A DNA stretch of 64,000 nt from Mycobacterium sp. MBM (lineage in GTDB: Bacteria > Actinomycetota > Actinomycetes > Mycobacteriales > Mycobacteriaceae). The stretch spans positions 62,001 through 126,000 of the forward strand of contig JAKJHY010000011.1 of assembly GCA_021648845.1 (NCBI GenBank), written 5' to 3'. This document shows, piece after piece, positions 7,094 through 15,540 of this stretch (position 1 is its first letter; each line of letters starts with the position of its first letter). Under the pieces are notes generated by a model, which was given only the letters and a program-made list of their open reading frames with translations, did no database searches and was not told the origin of the DNA. Both the position numbers and the translations under genes were made by a program.

Positions 7094-8364
7094 CCCTGGA
7101 GACCACGGGAAACACCGCGGCTCAAGATAGTTCGACGCGGTGGGGACACATCGCCGCCCCGCCGCGCGGCCCGGTCAGCGCGGTCCAACGACGCATCGCC
7201 GCGGCATTGTTGCACCGGGCGGTACGCCGACTGCCGATCCGGCTGCAATACCCGGACGGGACCGCCCTGGGCGCCGCGGACCCCACGCTGCCGACCATGA
7301 CGCTGCACCGGCCCGATGCACTGTTCGCCCGGGTGGGCCGCTACGGGCTCATCGGTTTCGGCGAGTCCTATATGGCCGGCGACTGGACCTCGAATGACCT
7401 GCCGGCACTGCTCACCGAGTTCGCCTCCTCGGTCGACGTGCTGATACCACCTGCGCTGCAACGGCTTCGCCCCCTTGCCGTGGTGCGGCAGCCGCGGTCC
7501 ATGCACAACAGCCCGGCCCAGTCACGGCGCAACATCGCCGAGCACTACGACCTGTCCAACGCGTTGTTCGCCGAGTTTCTCGACGAGACGATGACCTATT
7601 CCAGCGCCCTGTTCGGGTCCACCCGCCCGCACTGGCCGGACCTGGCCGACGCTCAGCGCGCGAAGATCGACCGCCTGCTCGACGTCGCCCGGGTGCAGGC
7701 CGGCAGCCGGGTCCTGGAAATCGGCACCGGGTGGGGCGAATTGGCGATCCGGGCGGCGGAGCGGTGCGCGCACGTGCACAGCATCACGTTGTCGGCCGAA
7801 CAACTCGAACTCGCCCGGGCGCGTGCGCGGCAGGCCGGGGTGGCCGACCGGGTGCATATCGAGCTGCGCGACTACCGGGATCTCGACGGCCGCTATGACG
7901 CCGTCGTATCGGTGGAGATGATCGAGGCCGTCGGCTATCAGTTCTGGCCGACGTTCTTCCAGACCCTGGAAAAGCTGGTGCTGCCGGGCGGACGGGTCGC
8001 GTTGCAGGCCATCACCATGCCACATGACCGAATGCTGGCCTCCCGCAACACCTACACCTGGATCCAGAAATACATCTTTCCGGGCGGCCTGCTGCCCTCG
8101 GTCGAGGCCATCGTCGGGATCACCGAGCGGTCCACCCGGCTGCGCACCGTCGACATGTTCTCGCTGCAGCGCGATTATGCCGAAACCCTGCGGTTATGGC
8201 GCGAACGTTTCGTGCAGCGTGCGGCGACGCTGACCCACCTGGGTTTCGACGACACCTTTCAGCGCATGTGGGAGCTCTACCTGGCCTACTCGGAGGCGGG
8301 ATTCCGGTCCGGGTACCTCGACGTGTACCAGTGGACGTTTGCTGCGACGGGCGGCCGACGATGA
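7090..8364 (+). CDS. ufaA1: Cyclopropane-fatty-acyl-phospholipid synthase family methyltransferase (UfaA1-like)
   Basis: A 424-residue SAM-dependent methyltransferase of the cyclopropane fatty acid synthase family. The family signature EHYDLSNALFAEFLD with MTYSSALF is at about residues 152-176; the SAM-binding loop VLEIGTGWGELAIRAAE is near 215; and YIFPGGLLPS is near 330. Such enzymes methylate or cyclopropanate double bonds of membrane phospholipid acyl chains. The position as third gene of the SigK operon matches Rv0447c (ufaA1) of M. tuberculosis. Start ATG 7090 overlaps the preceding stop (ATGA). In M. tuberculosis a membrane protein gene, Rv0446c, follows; here sigK comes next with no gene between. 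Whether it makes cyclopropane, methyl-branched or other acyl chains cannot be told from sequence. Confidence 0.87.
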   Translation: MTLETTGNTAAQDSSTRWGHIAAPPRGPVSAVQRRIAAALLHRAVRRLPIRLQYPDGTALGAADPTLPTMTLHRPDALFARVGRYGLIGFGESYMAGDWTSNDLPALLTEFASSVDVLIPPALQRLRPLAVVRQPRSMHNSPAQSRRNIAEHYDLSNALFAEFLDETMTYSSALFGSTRPHWPDLADAQRAKIDRLLDVARVQAGSRVLEIGTGWGELAIRAAERCAHVHSITLSAEQLELARARARQAGVADRVHIELRDYRDLDGRYDAVVSVEMIEAVGYQFWPTFFQTLEKLVLPGGRVALQAITMPHDRMLASRNTYTWIQKYIFPGGLLPSVEAIVGITERSTRLRTVDMFSLQRDYAETLRLWRERFVQRAATLTHLGFDDTFQRMWELYLAYSEAGFRSGYLDVYQWTFAATGGRR

Positions 8365-8392
8365 GCATCGCGAAAAACCGGTGTTGCAGACC

Positions 8393-8971
8393 GTGACCGC
8401 GCCCGCGCCCGCTAGGCTACGCAGCGTGACGGCAGACCTCGACGCGTTGCTGCGCCGGGTGGCGCAACGTGATGTCGATGCGTTCGCCGAGTTTTACGAC
8501 CACACCCGCGCGCGGGTGTACGGGCTTGTCACCCGGGTGCTGCGCGATCCTGGCTACAGCGAGGAAACCACCCAGGACATCTATCTGCAGGTGTGGCGCA
8601 ACGCCGCGGACTACAACCCGTCGGTGGGCTCCCCGCTGTCGTGGCTGATGACCGTCGCGCATCGCCGGGCGGTGGACCGGGTGCGCTCCGAGCAGGCCGC
8701 CACCGACCGGGAGGCCCGTTACGGTGCCGCCAGCGTCGAGCTGCCCGTCGACCAGGTCGCCGAGGGCGTGCTGGAACGTGAGGAATACCGCCAGGTCGCG
8801 ACCTGCCTGGGATCGCTGACCGACCGGCAGCGCGAGTGCATCCAGCTGGCGTACTACGAGGGCCTGACCTACGTGCAGGTCTCCGACCGGCTGTCGGCGA
8901 ACCTGGCCACCGTCAAGTCGCGGATGCGCGACGCCATCCGCGGCCTGCGAAACTGCCTGGATGCCGCATGA
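8393..8971 (+). CDS. sigK: ECF RNA polymerase sigma factor SigK
   Basis: A 192-residue ECF sigma factor. Region 2 lies at about residues 18-90 (FAEFYDHTRARVYGLVTRVL, then TTQDIYLQVWRNAADYN and AHRRAVDRVRSEQ). Region 4 is at about 130-190 (LTDRQRECIQLAYYEGLTYV and ANLATVKSRMRDAIRGLRNC). These segments closely match recalled M. tuberculosis SigK. GTG 8393 is chosen to give a length near the 187 residues of that protein; GTG 8381 and GTG 8426 are in-frame alternatives and no ribosome-binding site decides clearly. SigK recognises CCATCC/CCGAAT promoters, one of which precedes this operon. The gene overlaps rskA by 4 nt, the normal coupling of a sigma factor with its membrane anti-sigma factor. 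Confidence 0.92.
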   Translation: MTAPAPARLRSVTADLDALLRRVAQRDVDAFAEFYDHTRARVYGLVTRVLRDPGYSEETTQDIYLQVWRNAADYNPSVGSPLSWLMTVAHRRAVDRVRSEQAATDREARYGAASVELPVDQVAEGVLEREEYRQVATCLGSLTDRQRECIQLAYYEGLTYVQVSDRLSANLATVKSRMRDAIRGLRNCLDAA

Positions 8972-9684
8972 CCACGCCCCACGATGACCTGCTGAGCCTG
9001 GCGACGGCCTACGCGCTGGACGCCGTCGACGATGCCGAGCGCGCCGATATCGAGCGTCGGGTCCGCGACGCGGACGCCGAGGTTTCCGCGGCCTTCGCCG
9101 TCGAGGTGCGTCAGGTCCGCGAGGCGATGGCACTGGTCGCGGGCACGACAGCGCTGGACCCTCCCGCCCGGCTGCGCGAACGGCTGCTTGCCGAGGTGTC
9201 CGCCGAGCCGGGGCAGGTGCGCCAGCTGCGCCCGGCCCGCCGACGCTGGGCCACCGCCGCGGTGGCCGCGGCCGCGGCCGTCGTCATCGGCGTGGGAACC
9301 TTCGGCATCGGCTACTGGTTACGGCCTGCGCCGACGGTGACCGCCGCCGAGCAGATCTTCGCCGCACCGGATGTCCGCACGGTGTCCGGCCAGATCCCGA
9401 CCGGCGGCACCGCGACCGTGGTGTTCTCCCGCGAACGCAATGCCGGGGTGCTGGTGATGAACAATGTGGAGCCGCCGGCGGCCGGCACGGTCTACCAGAT
9501 GTGGCTGATCGACACCGAGGGCCCGCACTCGGCGGGCGTGATGGACGCCGGCGCGATCGCCCCGTCCACCACAGCCGTGCTGCCCGATCTCGGCACGTCG
9601 ACCACCCTGGCGTTTACCGTCGAGCCGGGCTCGGGTTCGCAACGGCCCACCACAACTCCGTTTGCCTCGCTGCCGCTGAGCTGA
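8968..9684 (+). CDS. rskA: Anti-sigma-K factor RskA
   Basis: A 238-residue membrane-anchored anti-sigma factor. Residues 1-90 form the cytoplasmic sigma-binding domain (DLLSLATAYALDAVDDAERA, typical of RskA). One transmembrane helix covers about 94-117 (alanine/valine rich, ending GIGYWLRP). The outside domain at 120-238 has the anti-sigma-K fold with VYQMWLIDTEGPHSAGVM. In M. tuberculosis, RskA holds SigK inactive and is removed by regulated intramembrane proteolysis under the right redox or envelope signal. ATG 8968 overlaps the sigK stop; longer frames that begin inside sigK are not used. The operon ends here, and the next gene has its own promoter. Confidence 0.92.
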   Translation: MTTPHDDLLSLATAYALDAVDDAERADIERRVRDADAEVSAAFAVEVRQVREAMALVAGTTALDPPARLRERLLAEVSAEPGQVRQLRPARRRWATAAVAAAAAVVIGVGTFGIGYWLRPAPTVTAAEQIFAAPDVRTVSGQIPTGGTATVVFSRERNAGVLVMNNVEPPAAGTVYQMWLIDTEGPHSAGVMDAGAIAPSTTAVLPDLGTSTTLAFTVEPGSGSQRPTTTPFASLPLS

Positions 9685-9690
9685 CCGCGC

Positions 9691-9696
9691 TACCGT
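9691..9696 (+). promoter_or_regulatory. -10 element for a leaderless start at 9703
   Basis: TACCGT is followed by 6 nt and then ATG 9703, with no ribosome-binding site between; this is typical of mycobacterial leaderless genes. Confidence 0.5.
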
Positions 9697-9702
9697 CGGG
9701 TC

Positions 9703-10500
9703 ATGCCTCGCGACTTCCGGTTCGGTCTCGGCCTTCGTGACACCTCTTCGGCGGCGAAGGTCCGCGACGCGACGCGGCTGGCCGAGGATCTCGGCTATGA
9801 CGTCCTGCTGGTGCCCGATCACCTCGGGGCACCCGCGCCGTTCCCGGTGCTGGCCACCGCTGCCGCAGCCAGTCAGACGCTGCGGCTGGGCACCTTCGTG
9901 CTGAATGCCTGCTTCTACAAGCCGGCGCTGCTGGCCCGCGATGTCGGCGCGCTGCACGACCTGTCTGGTGGCCGGTTCGAGGTGGGTCTGGGAGCGGGCT
10001 ACGTCCGCGAGGAGTTCGAGGCCGCCGAGCTGGCGTTCCCGCCGGCAGCACAGCGCATCCGCTACCTCGAGCATGTGGTCGAGCACCTGGCCGAACATGT
10101 GCCCGGCGCGCCGATCATGATCGCCGGTGGCGGTGACCGGCTGCTCGGCGTGGCCGGCCGTTGGGCGTCCATCGTCGGGGTCACCGGCAATCCGATCGCC
10201 GAGCGCATCGCGGTGCTGCGGGCGGCCGCCGGTGACCGTTTCGACGATATCGAGCTGAATTTGGCGATCACCGCGGTGCCCGCGGCGGGTTCCGGCGTGC
10301 CGAACCTGGCGATGACCCGTCACTACGCCCCCGACCTCGGCGAGGAGCAGTTGCTGGCGTTGCCCGGGGCGCTGTCCGGCTCGGTGACCGAGATGGCCGA
10401 GAAGGTGCGCGGGCTGCGCGACACCTACGGCGCCAACTATCTGGTGGTGCAGGCCGCGCACGCGGAGACGTTCGGGAAGGTGATCGCCGAGCTGAGGTGA
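9703..10500 (+). CDS. LLM-class F420-dependent oxidoreductase (TIGR03621-like)
   Basis: A 265-residue luciferase-like monooxygenase-fold protein. It opens with RFGLGLRDTSSAAKVRDATRLAE and has the (beta/alpha)8 barrel elements LRLGTFVLNACFYKPALLARD and LSGGRFEVGLGAGY near residues 60-105. The segment after about 110 is shorter than in full-length LLM enzymes, as usual for the mycobacterial TIGR03621-type subgroup. In mycobacteria such enzymes generally use the deazaflavin F420 rather than FMN, but which cofactor binds here is inference. It has its own leaderless promoter (TACCGT, 9691) and does not seem to belong to the SigK operon. The substrate is unknown. Confidence 0.85.
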   Translation: MPRDFRFGLGLRDTSSAAKVRDATRLAEDLGYDVLLVPDHLGAPAPFPVLATAAAASQTLRLGTFVLNACFYKPALLARDVGALHDLSGGRFEVGLGAGYVREEFEAAELAFPPAAQRIRYLEHVVEHLAEHVPGAPIMIAGGGDRLLGVAGRWASIVGVTGNPIAERIAVLRAAAGDRFDDIELNLAITAVPAAGSGVPNLAMTRHYAPDLGEEQLLALPGALSGSVTEMAEKVRGLRDTYGANYLVVQAAHAETFGKVIAELR

Positions 10501-10607
10501 CCGGCGGCGTCATCCATCCGCCGCAACCGGGCGGGGCCATCCCGGCCGCCCAGCGACGACAGCGCGCGCCGAGTTTCGGTAATTGACAGCGGGGCAACCC
10601 AACGGGG

Positions 10608-12713
10608 ATGCCCACACCACGCAAACGCGATCAATCCGCCCCCGCCCCGGTCGGCCCCAGCGGGACAAACAACGGTGAGCACGTCGGCGCGCAGCCGCGG
10701 GCCCAGACCGGCACGTTCCTCACCACCGCGCAGGGTGTTCGGATACCGGATACCGATCACTCGCTGAAGGCCGGTTCGAGGGGCCCGACACTGCTGGAAG
10801 ATTTCCACCTGCGCGAGAAGATCACCCACTTCGACCACGAACGCATCCCGGAGCGTGTGGTGCACGCGCGCGGCGCGGCGGCACACGGCGTGTTCGAGTC
10901 CTATGGGACCGCCGCTTCGGTCACCAAGGCCCGCTTCCTCGGCAAACGGGGCACCAAAACTTCTGTCTTCACCCGCTTTTCGACCGTCCTCGGATCCCGA
11001 GGATCGGCCGATACGGTGCGCGACACCCGCGGTTTCGCGGTCAAGTTCTACACCGAGGAAGGCACGTTCGACCTGGTCGGCAACAACATGCCGGTGTTCT
11101 TCATCCAGGACGGCATCAAGTTCCCCGACATCATCCACGCCGGAAAGCCACACCCGGACCGTGAGATTCCGCAGGCCCAGTCCGCCCACGACACGTTCTG
11201 GGATTTCGTCTCACTGCACACCGAAGCCACCCACCACACCTTCTGGAACATGAGCGACCGCGGTATCCCGCGGTCCTACCGCACGATGGAGGGTTTCGGG
11301 GTGCACACCTTCCGGCTGGTCAACGCCGAGGGAGAGACCTCGCTGGTGAAGTTCCACTGGAAGCCGCTCGCCGGGGTGCACTCACTGGTGTGGGAAGAGG
11401 CGCAGATCGCCGCCGGCTGTGACCCCGATTTCCACCGCCGGGACATGGCCGACGGGATCGAGGCGGGCGCACCGCTCGAATACGAGCTGGGCCTGCAGGT
11501 CATGCCGGATGACGGTACCGACACCTATGAGGGCATCGACCTGCTCGATCCGACGAAGATCGTGCCCGAGGAGCTGGTGCCGGTGCAGCTGGTCGGCAAG
11601 CTCACCCTGGACCGCAACCCGACCAACTATTTCGCCGAGACCGAGCAGGTGGCCTTCCACACCGGCAATCTGGTCCCCGGTATCGAAGTGACCAATGATC
11701 CGCTGATGCAGGCGCGGTTGTTCTCCTATCTGGACACGCAGCTGACCCGGCTCGGCGGCCCGAACTTCACCCAGCTGCCGATCAACCGGCCGCACTGCCC
11801 GGTCAACGACATGCTGCGCGACGGTATGCATCAGAGCGCCGTGCACACCGGCTTGGCGCCGTATCACCCCAACTCCATCGACGGTGACGAGCCGCATCCG
11901 GCCACCGACCGCGAGGGCGGGTATGTGCAGGTGCCCCGCGTCATCGAGGGACGCGCAGAGCGGGCACAGCCCGCCTCGTTCGACGACCATTTCTCCCAGG
12001 CCGCGATGTTCTACCGCAGCCTGTCCCCGATCGAACAGACCCATATCGCCGAGGCGTTCAGCTTCGAGCTGGGCAAGGTCTACGAACAGGGCATCAAGGA
12101 GCGCCAGTTGCAGGTGCTGGCCAATGTCGACACCGACCTGTGCGAGCAGGTCGCCGCTGCCCTCGGCTTACCCGCACCCGCGGGTAGCCCGCCCACCGCC
12201 GTGACGCTCTCCCCCGCGCTCTCGCAGGTCGTCACCGAGCCCGGCCCGGTGAAGGGCCGCCAGATCGGCATCATCGCCGACGCCGGATCCGACCTGGCCG
12301 GCGTGGCCAAGCTCGCCAAGGCCGCCGAGGGCATGGGCGTCATCCCATTGGTGATCGCACCGGTCGGCGGTGTCCTGAAGGCGGGGCGCCGCAGCGTCAT
12401 CGTCAACCGCACCTACGCCACCGCACGGTCCATCGAGTTCGACTCCGTCGTCATCGCGGCGGGCACCGCCCCGGATCCCAAACACGTTGTGCTGCTCCAG
12501 GAAGCGTTCCGGCACTGTAAGGCGCTGGCGGCCTGGGGCGATGGCGGCGCGGTGCTCAAGGGCGCCAAGATCCCGGTCAAGGGACCGGGCATCGTGCTGG
12601 CCGACGATGTGGACAAGGACTTCACCGCCCAACTGAGCGCCGCGCTGGGTCTGCACCGGGCGTGGGACCGGGTGAAACGCGGTGCCGGCGTGGTCCCGAC
12701 GCCGGCCGGCTGA
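10608..12713 (+). CDS. katE: Large-subunit (clade 2) monofunctional catalase KatE/HPII
   Basis: A 701-residue catalase, longer than the 480-550 residues of small-subunit forms. The heme pocket histidine is in [11 protein letters not shown] near residue 86, the distal asparagine in [15 protein letters not shown] near 158, and the proximal tyrosine in RLFSYLDTQ near 371. Residues from about 550 form the extra C-terminal flavodoxin/DJ-1-like domain ([19 protein letters not shown]) found in E. coli HPII. It decomposes hydrogen peroxide to water and oxygen in the cytoplasm, probably as a stationary-phase or stress enzyme. The 107 bp before it contain GTTT (10573) and GGGCAA (10592) 15 nt apart, a poor but suggestive SigF/SigB-type promoter that would start transcription next to the ATG. 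Confidence 0.95.
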   Translation: MPTPRKRDQSAPAPVGPSGTNNGEHVGAQPRAQTGTFLTTAQGVRIPDTDHSLKAGSRGPTLLEDFHLREKITHFDHERIPERVVHARGAAAHGVFESYGTAASVTKARFLGKRGTKTSVFTRFSTVLGSRGSADTVRDTRGFAVKFYTEEGTFDLVGNNMPVFFIQDGIKFPDIIHAGKPHPDREIPQAQSAHDTFWDFVSLHTEATHHTFWNMSDRGIPRSYRTMEGFGVHTFRLVNAEGETSLVKFHWKPLAGVHSLVWEEAQIAAGCDPDFHRRDMADGIEAGAPLEYELGLQVMPDDGTDTYEGIDLLDPTKIVPEELVPVQLVGKLTLDRNPTNYFAETEQVAFHTGNLVPGIEVTNDPLMQARLFSYLDTQLTRLGGPNFTQLPINRPHCPVNDMLRDGMHQSAVHTGLAPYHPNSIDGDEPHPATDREGGYVQVPRVIEGRAERAQPASFDDHFSQAAMFYRSLSPIEQTHIAEAFSFELGKVYEQGIKERQLQVLANVDTDLCEQVAAALGLPAPAGSPPTAVTLSPALSQVVTEPGPVKGRQIGIIADAGSDLAGVAKLAKAAEGMGVIPLVIAPVGGVLKAGRRSVIVNRTYATARSIEFDSVVIAAGTAPDPKHVVLLQEAFRHCKALAAWGDGGAVLKGAKIPVKGPGIVLADDVDKDFTAQLSAALGLHRAWDRVKRGAGVVPTPAG

Positions 12714-12725
12714 TTCGGCCTCCTG

Positions 12726-13916
12726 ATGAGCACGGCGGCGCCCGGCGGTGTCGAACGCCCGGAGGCGGCCGACGGCCACAACGAGATGGTGGCCCAGCCG
12801 CATGACGACGACGAGGGCCCGGTCGCGGCGGCGGAGCTACAAGCAGCGGAGATGACCTCGCCGGAGCGGCCGCTCGGCGCCCCCGGGAAGCGGTTCAACC
12901 GCCGGTCCCCGTTCTTCATCGGCCTGGCCGGCTCGGCCGGGGTCGCCGTCACCTATGGGGCGGTTCAGCTCGCCTCGTCGCTGTCGTCGATCCTCGTCCT
13001 GATCGGTGTGGCGTTCTTCCTGGCACTGGGCCTGGAACCGGTGGTGTCCTGGTCGGTGAACCGCGGCCTCAAGCGTTGGCTGGCAACGGTTCTGGTGTTC
13101 GTCGTATTCCTTTCCGGGATAGCGGCGTTCATCGCCGCGGCCGTCCCACCGTTGTTCGCGCAGCTGACCGAACTGGTCACCCTGGCACCGCAGTACCTGC
13201 AGCAGGCGCAGGACAATTCGTCGTTCATCGGGCGCGCCAACGAGCGCCTGCACCTGCAGCAACGGATCACCGAGGCCGTCGACAGGGTCGACGGTTCGAT
13301 GATGAACCAGGTGCTCAATGCCGGTACGGCGGTACTCGGCGCGGTGGCCGACACCCTTATCACGATCGTGCTGACGCTGTACTTCCTGGCCGATATGCCG
13401 CGCATCCGCACCACGCTGTACCGGCTGGTGCCGCACACCCGGCGACCGCGCGTCATCCTGATCGGCGACGAGGTGTTCGCCAAGGTCGGCGCCTATGTGC
13501 TGGGCAACGTGTTGATCTCGCTGCTGGCCGGGGTGGTCACGCTGATCTGGCTGACCGCCTTCGACGTGCCCTACGCGCTGATGCTGGCGATCATGGTCGC
13601 CATTTTGGACCTGGTGCCGATCGTCGGCTCGACGATTGCGGGGGTGATCGTCGGGGCGGTGGCGTTGACGGTGTCCCTGCCGATCTGCATCGCGACCGTC
13701 GTGTTCTACGTGGTGTTCCAGCTCATCGAGGATTACGCGCTGGTCCCGAAGATCATCGGCCGGGCGGTGCACGTCCCGGCGCTGACCACGCTGGTGGCCG
13801 TCCTTATCGGCGGCTCCCTGCTAGGCGTCGTCGGCGCCTTGGTAGCCATCCCGATCGCCGCCGCGGTGCAACTCGTCGTCGAGGAGGTGCTCTATCCGCG
13901 CCTGGACACCGTCTGA
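12726..13916 (+). CDS. AI-2E family (PerM-like) membrane transporter
   Basis: A 396-residue polytopic membrane protein. After a hydrophilic, acidic N-terminus of about 55 residues come two hydrophobic hairpins, an extracytoplasmic segment rich in glutamine and asparagine (about 145-190), and a cluster of helices to the end, including FLADMPRIRTTLYRLVPH and VGSTIAGVIVGAVALTVS. This is the layout of the AI-2E/UPF0118 family, which includes E. coli TqsA (AI-2 export) and PerM; members also act in Na+/H+ exchange. It starts 12 bp after katE and could be co-transcribed with it. What it transports here is not known. Confidence 0.85.
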   Translation: MSTAAPGGVERPEAADGHNEMVAQPHDDDEGPVAAAELQAAEMTSPERPLGAPGKRFNRRSPFFIGLAGSAGVAVTYGAVQLASSLSSILVLIGVAFFLALGLEPVVSWSVNRGLKRWLATVLVFVVFLSGIAAFIAAAVPPLFAQLTELVTLAPQYLQQAQDNSSFIGRANERLHLQQRITEAVDRVDGSMMNQVLNAGTAVLGAVADTLITIVLTLYFLADMPRIRTTLYRLVPHTRRPRVILIGDEVFAKVGAYVLGNVLISLLAGVVTLIWLTAFDVPYALMLAIMVAILDLVPIVGSTIAGVIVGAVALTVSLPICIATVVFYVVFQLIEDYALVPKIIGRAVHVPALTTLVAVLIGGSLLGVVGALVAIPIAAAVQLVVEEVLYPRLDTV

Positions 13917-13941
13917 GCTAGAGTTCTCAGCGCAGGTCCCC

Positions 13942-14014
13942 GCCCCCGTAGCTCAGGGGATAGAGCACGGCTCTCCTAAAGCCGGTGTCGCATGTTCGAA
14001 TCATGCCGGGGGCA
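13942..14014 (+). tRNA. tRNA-Arg (anticodon CCU)
   Basis: A full cloverleaf can be drawn. The acceptor stem GCCCCCG (13942-13948) pairs with CGGGGGC (14007-14013), followed by discriminator A. The D arm is GCTC/GAGC. The anticodon stem is CGGCT/AGCCG with loop CTCCTAA, so the anticodon is CCT and reads AGG. The T arm is GCATG/CATGC around TTCGAAT. The 3' CCA is not encoded (ACCC follows). Confidence 0.96.
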
Positions 14015-14331
14015 CCCTCACGGCCCCACCGGATAGTGGCTGGCGATGGCATCGCGGGTGTTCACCCGCAGACAGAACGCGCAGCCGTCGATGGGTGGGA
14101 CGCGCAGTTCACTCGTGCGGGAGCATGGCGATTCCTTCACTCCGGCGGGACGGGCACACATCGGACCGAACAGCCCGCCGAAATATGACGCCGATCAGCC
14201 GATACACGACGTAACTGCCCGTACCGCGACGTTCCGGTACCGGTCTCTGGGTAAGGTCGTAGGCGTTGACGCCCATACCGCAATACCGCGCGACCGGGGC
14301 CGTAGCCCCAGGTGGAGGACTTTCTTTTTCC
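14015..14331. other. 317-bp intergenic region between tRNA-Arg and the phosphatase gene
   Basis: No convincing coding region, integrase fragment or duplicated tRNA end was seen. It contains a perfect 10-bp palindrome CCGGTACCGG (14234-14243) and a short hairpin GGGGC-CGTA-GCCCC (14296-14309) just before the ribosome-binding site GGAGGA (14314-14319). GGGTAA at 14249 resembles a stress-sigma -10 but has no matching -35. Confidence 0.5.
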
Positions 14332-15540
14332 ATGCGCGCGCCGCAGACCCCATTGCCCTCCCCCGGCACAATCGTCACCTCCGCCGCCGGCGGTGCCCGG
14401 TTATCGCTGCTTCTGGTCGAGGACGACCGGGCCGATGCCCTGCTGGTCGAAGAACTGATCGCCGATGCGGCCGGTGAGTTCGACTTCGCGTGGTGCCAGA
14501 CCATCTCCGAGGCCGCCCGCGCCCTGACCGACAAGCGCCCGGACTGCATCCTGCTGGACCTCAATCTGCCCGATTCCACCGGGATGGATGCCGTGCACCG
14601 GCTCGGCGGGCTGGACGACACCGTCCCGATCATCGTGTTGACCGGCCTCACCGATGAGCATTTCGGGGTGACCGCGGTGTCCTCGGGCGCCCAGGATTAC
14701 CTGGTCAAGGGCCGTGTCGAGCCCGACACGCTGCGCCGCGCGGTGCTCTACGCCATCGAACGCAAGCGCGCCGAACTGGCCACCGTCGACCTGCACGCCA
14801 GCCGCATGCGGGCGTTGGAGAACGCCCGCCTGGAACGCGGCCTGTTGCCCTCCCCGGTGCTGCTGGACTCCCCCGGCGTGGACATCGTGACCCGGTCCCG
14901 ACCCAGCCGCCAGGATGCCCTGGTCGGCGGGGACTTCTTCGATGTGGTGCAGACCGACAACCGCACGGTGCACGTGATGATCGGGGATGTCGCCGGGCAC
15001 GGCCCGGATGAGGCGGCGCTGGGCGTGGCGCTGCGCATCGGGTGGCGCGCGCTGACCTTCGCCGGGCTGCGCGGCAACGAACGGATGCGCGAACTCGACC
15101 GAATCCTGACCACCGAGCGCACCAGCAACGGCATTTTCGCGACCCTGCTCAGTGTGGCGCTCGAACCGGACAGCGGCCGCTTCACCGCGGTGCGGGCCGG
15201 GCACCCCGGGCTGCTGCTTCAGGGCGAGGGCACGGTGGACTGGCTGGAGCCACGCCCCGGTCCGGCGCTGGGCCTCGGTGCCCGCGACTGGCCGGTCGAG
15301 CATTACACGCTGCCCAAGGGCCACGGAATGCTCCTGCTCACCGACGGACTCTTCGAAGGTCACTCCGGGCGTGGGGCCGAGCGGCTCGGCGAGGAAGGTC
15401 TGCTCGCCATGGCCCGCACGCTGGCCCGGTTACCCGGCGCCGATTTCGTCGAGGCGCTGATCGTGGCCGCCGAGTCGCGGGCCGCGCTGCACGGCGGGCT
15501 CACCGACGATATCGCGATGATCAGAGTGGAGCGCAGGTGA
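14332..15540 (+). CDS. Response regulator-PP2C (SpoIIE/RsbU-type) serine phosphatase
   Basis: A 402-residue protein. An N-terminal receiver domain spans about residues 20-140 (LLLVEDDRADALLVEEL; phospho-acceptor Asp near 75 in CILLDLNLPDST; switch lysine in YLVKGR). A PP2C_SIG phosphatase domain follows from about 185 (GGDFFDVVQ, IGDVAGHGPDEAALGVALR, LLLTDGLFE, TDDIAMIRV). Such proteins dephosphorylate STAS-domain anti-anti-sigma factors when the receiver is phosphorylated. ATG 14332 follows GGAGGA; a longer TTG frame from 14266 has no support. It overlaps the histidine kinase by 4 nt, so the kinase probably drives it, and the STAS protein at 18007 is a likely substrate. Confidence 0.88.
   Translation: MRAPQTPLPSPGTIVTSAAGGARLSLLLVEDDRADALLVEELIADAAGEFDFAWCQTISEAARALTDKRPDCILLDLNLPDSTGMDAVHRLGGLDDTVPIIVLTGLTDEHFGVTAVSSGAQDYLVKGRVEPDTLRRAVLYAIERKRAELATVDLHASRMRALENARLERGLLPSPVLLDSPGVDIVTRSRPSRQDALVGGDFFDVVQTDNRTVHVMIGDVAGHGPDEAALGVALRIGWRALTFAGLRGNERMRELDRILTTERTSNGIFATLLSVALEPDSGRFTAVRAGHPGLLLQGEGTVDWLEPRPGPALGLGARDWPVEHYTLPKGHGMLLLTDGLFEGHSGRGAERLGEEGLLAMARTLARLPGADFVEALIVAAESRAALHGGLTDDIAMIRVERR

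Noticed and set aside
14231..14254. SigF-type promoter upstream of the phosphatase gene (GTTCC and GGGTAA)
   Set aside because: The spacing is only 13 nt and neither box is close to consensus, so it was not listed as a promoter.
13942..14331. tRNA-Arg as integration site of a genomic island
   Set aside because: No integrase, phage-like genes or repeated 3' tRNA end was found, and the following genes look like ordinary chromosome.
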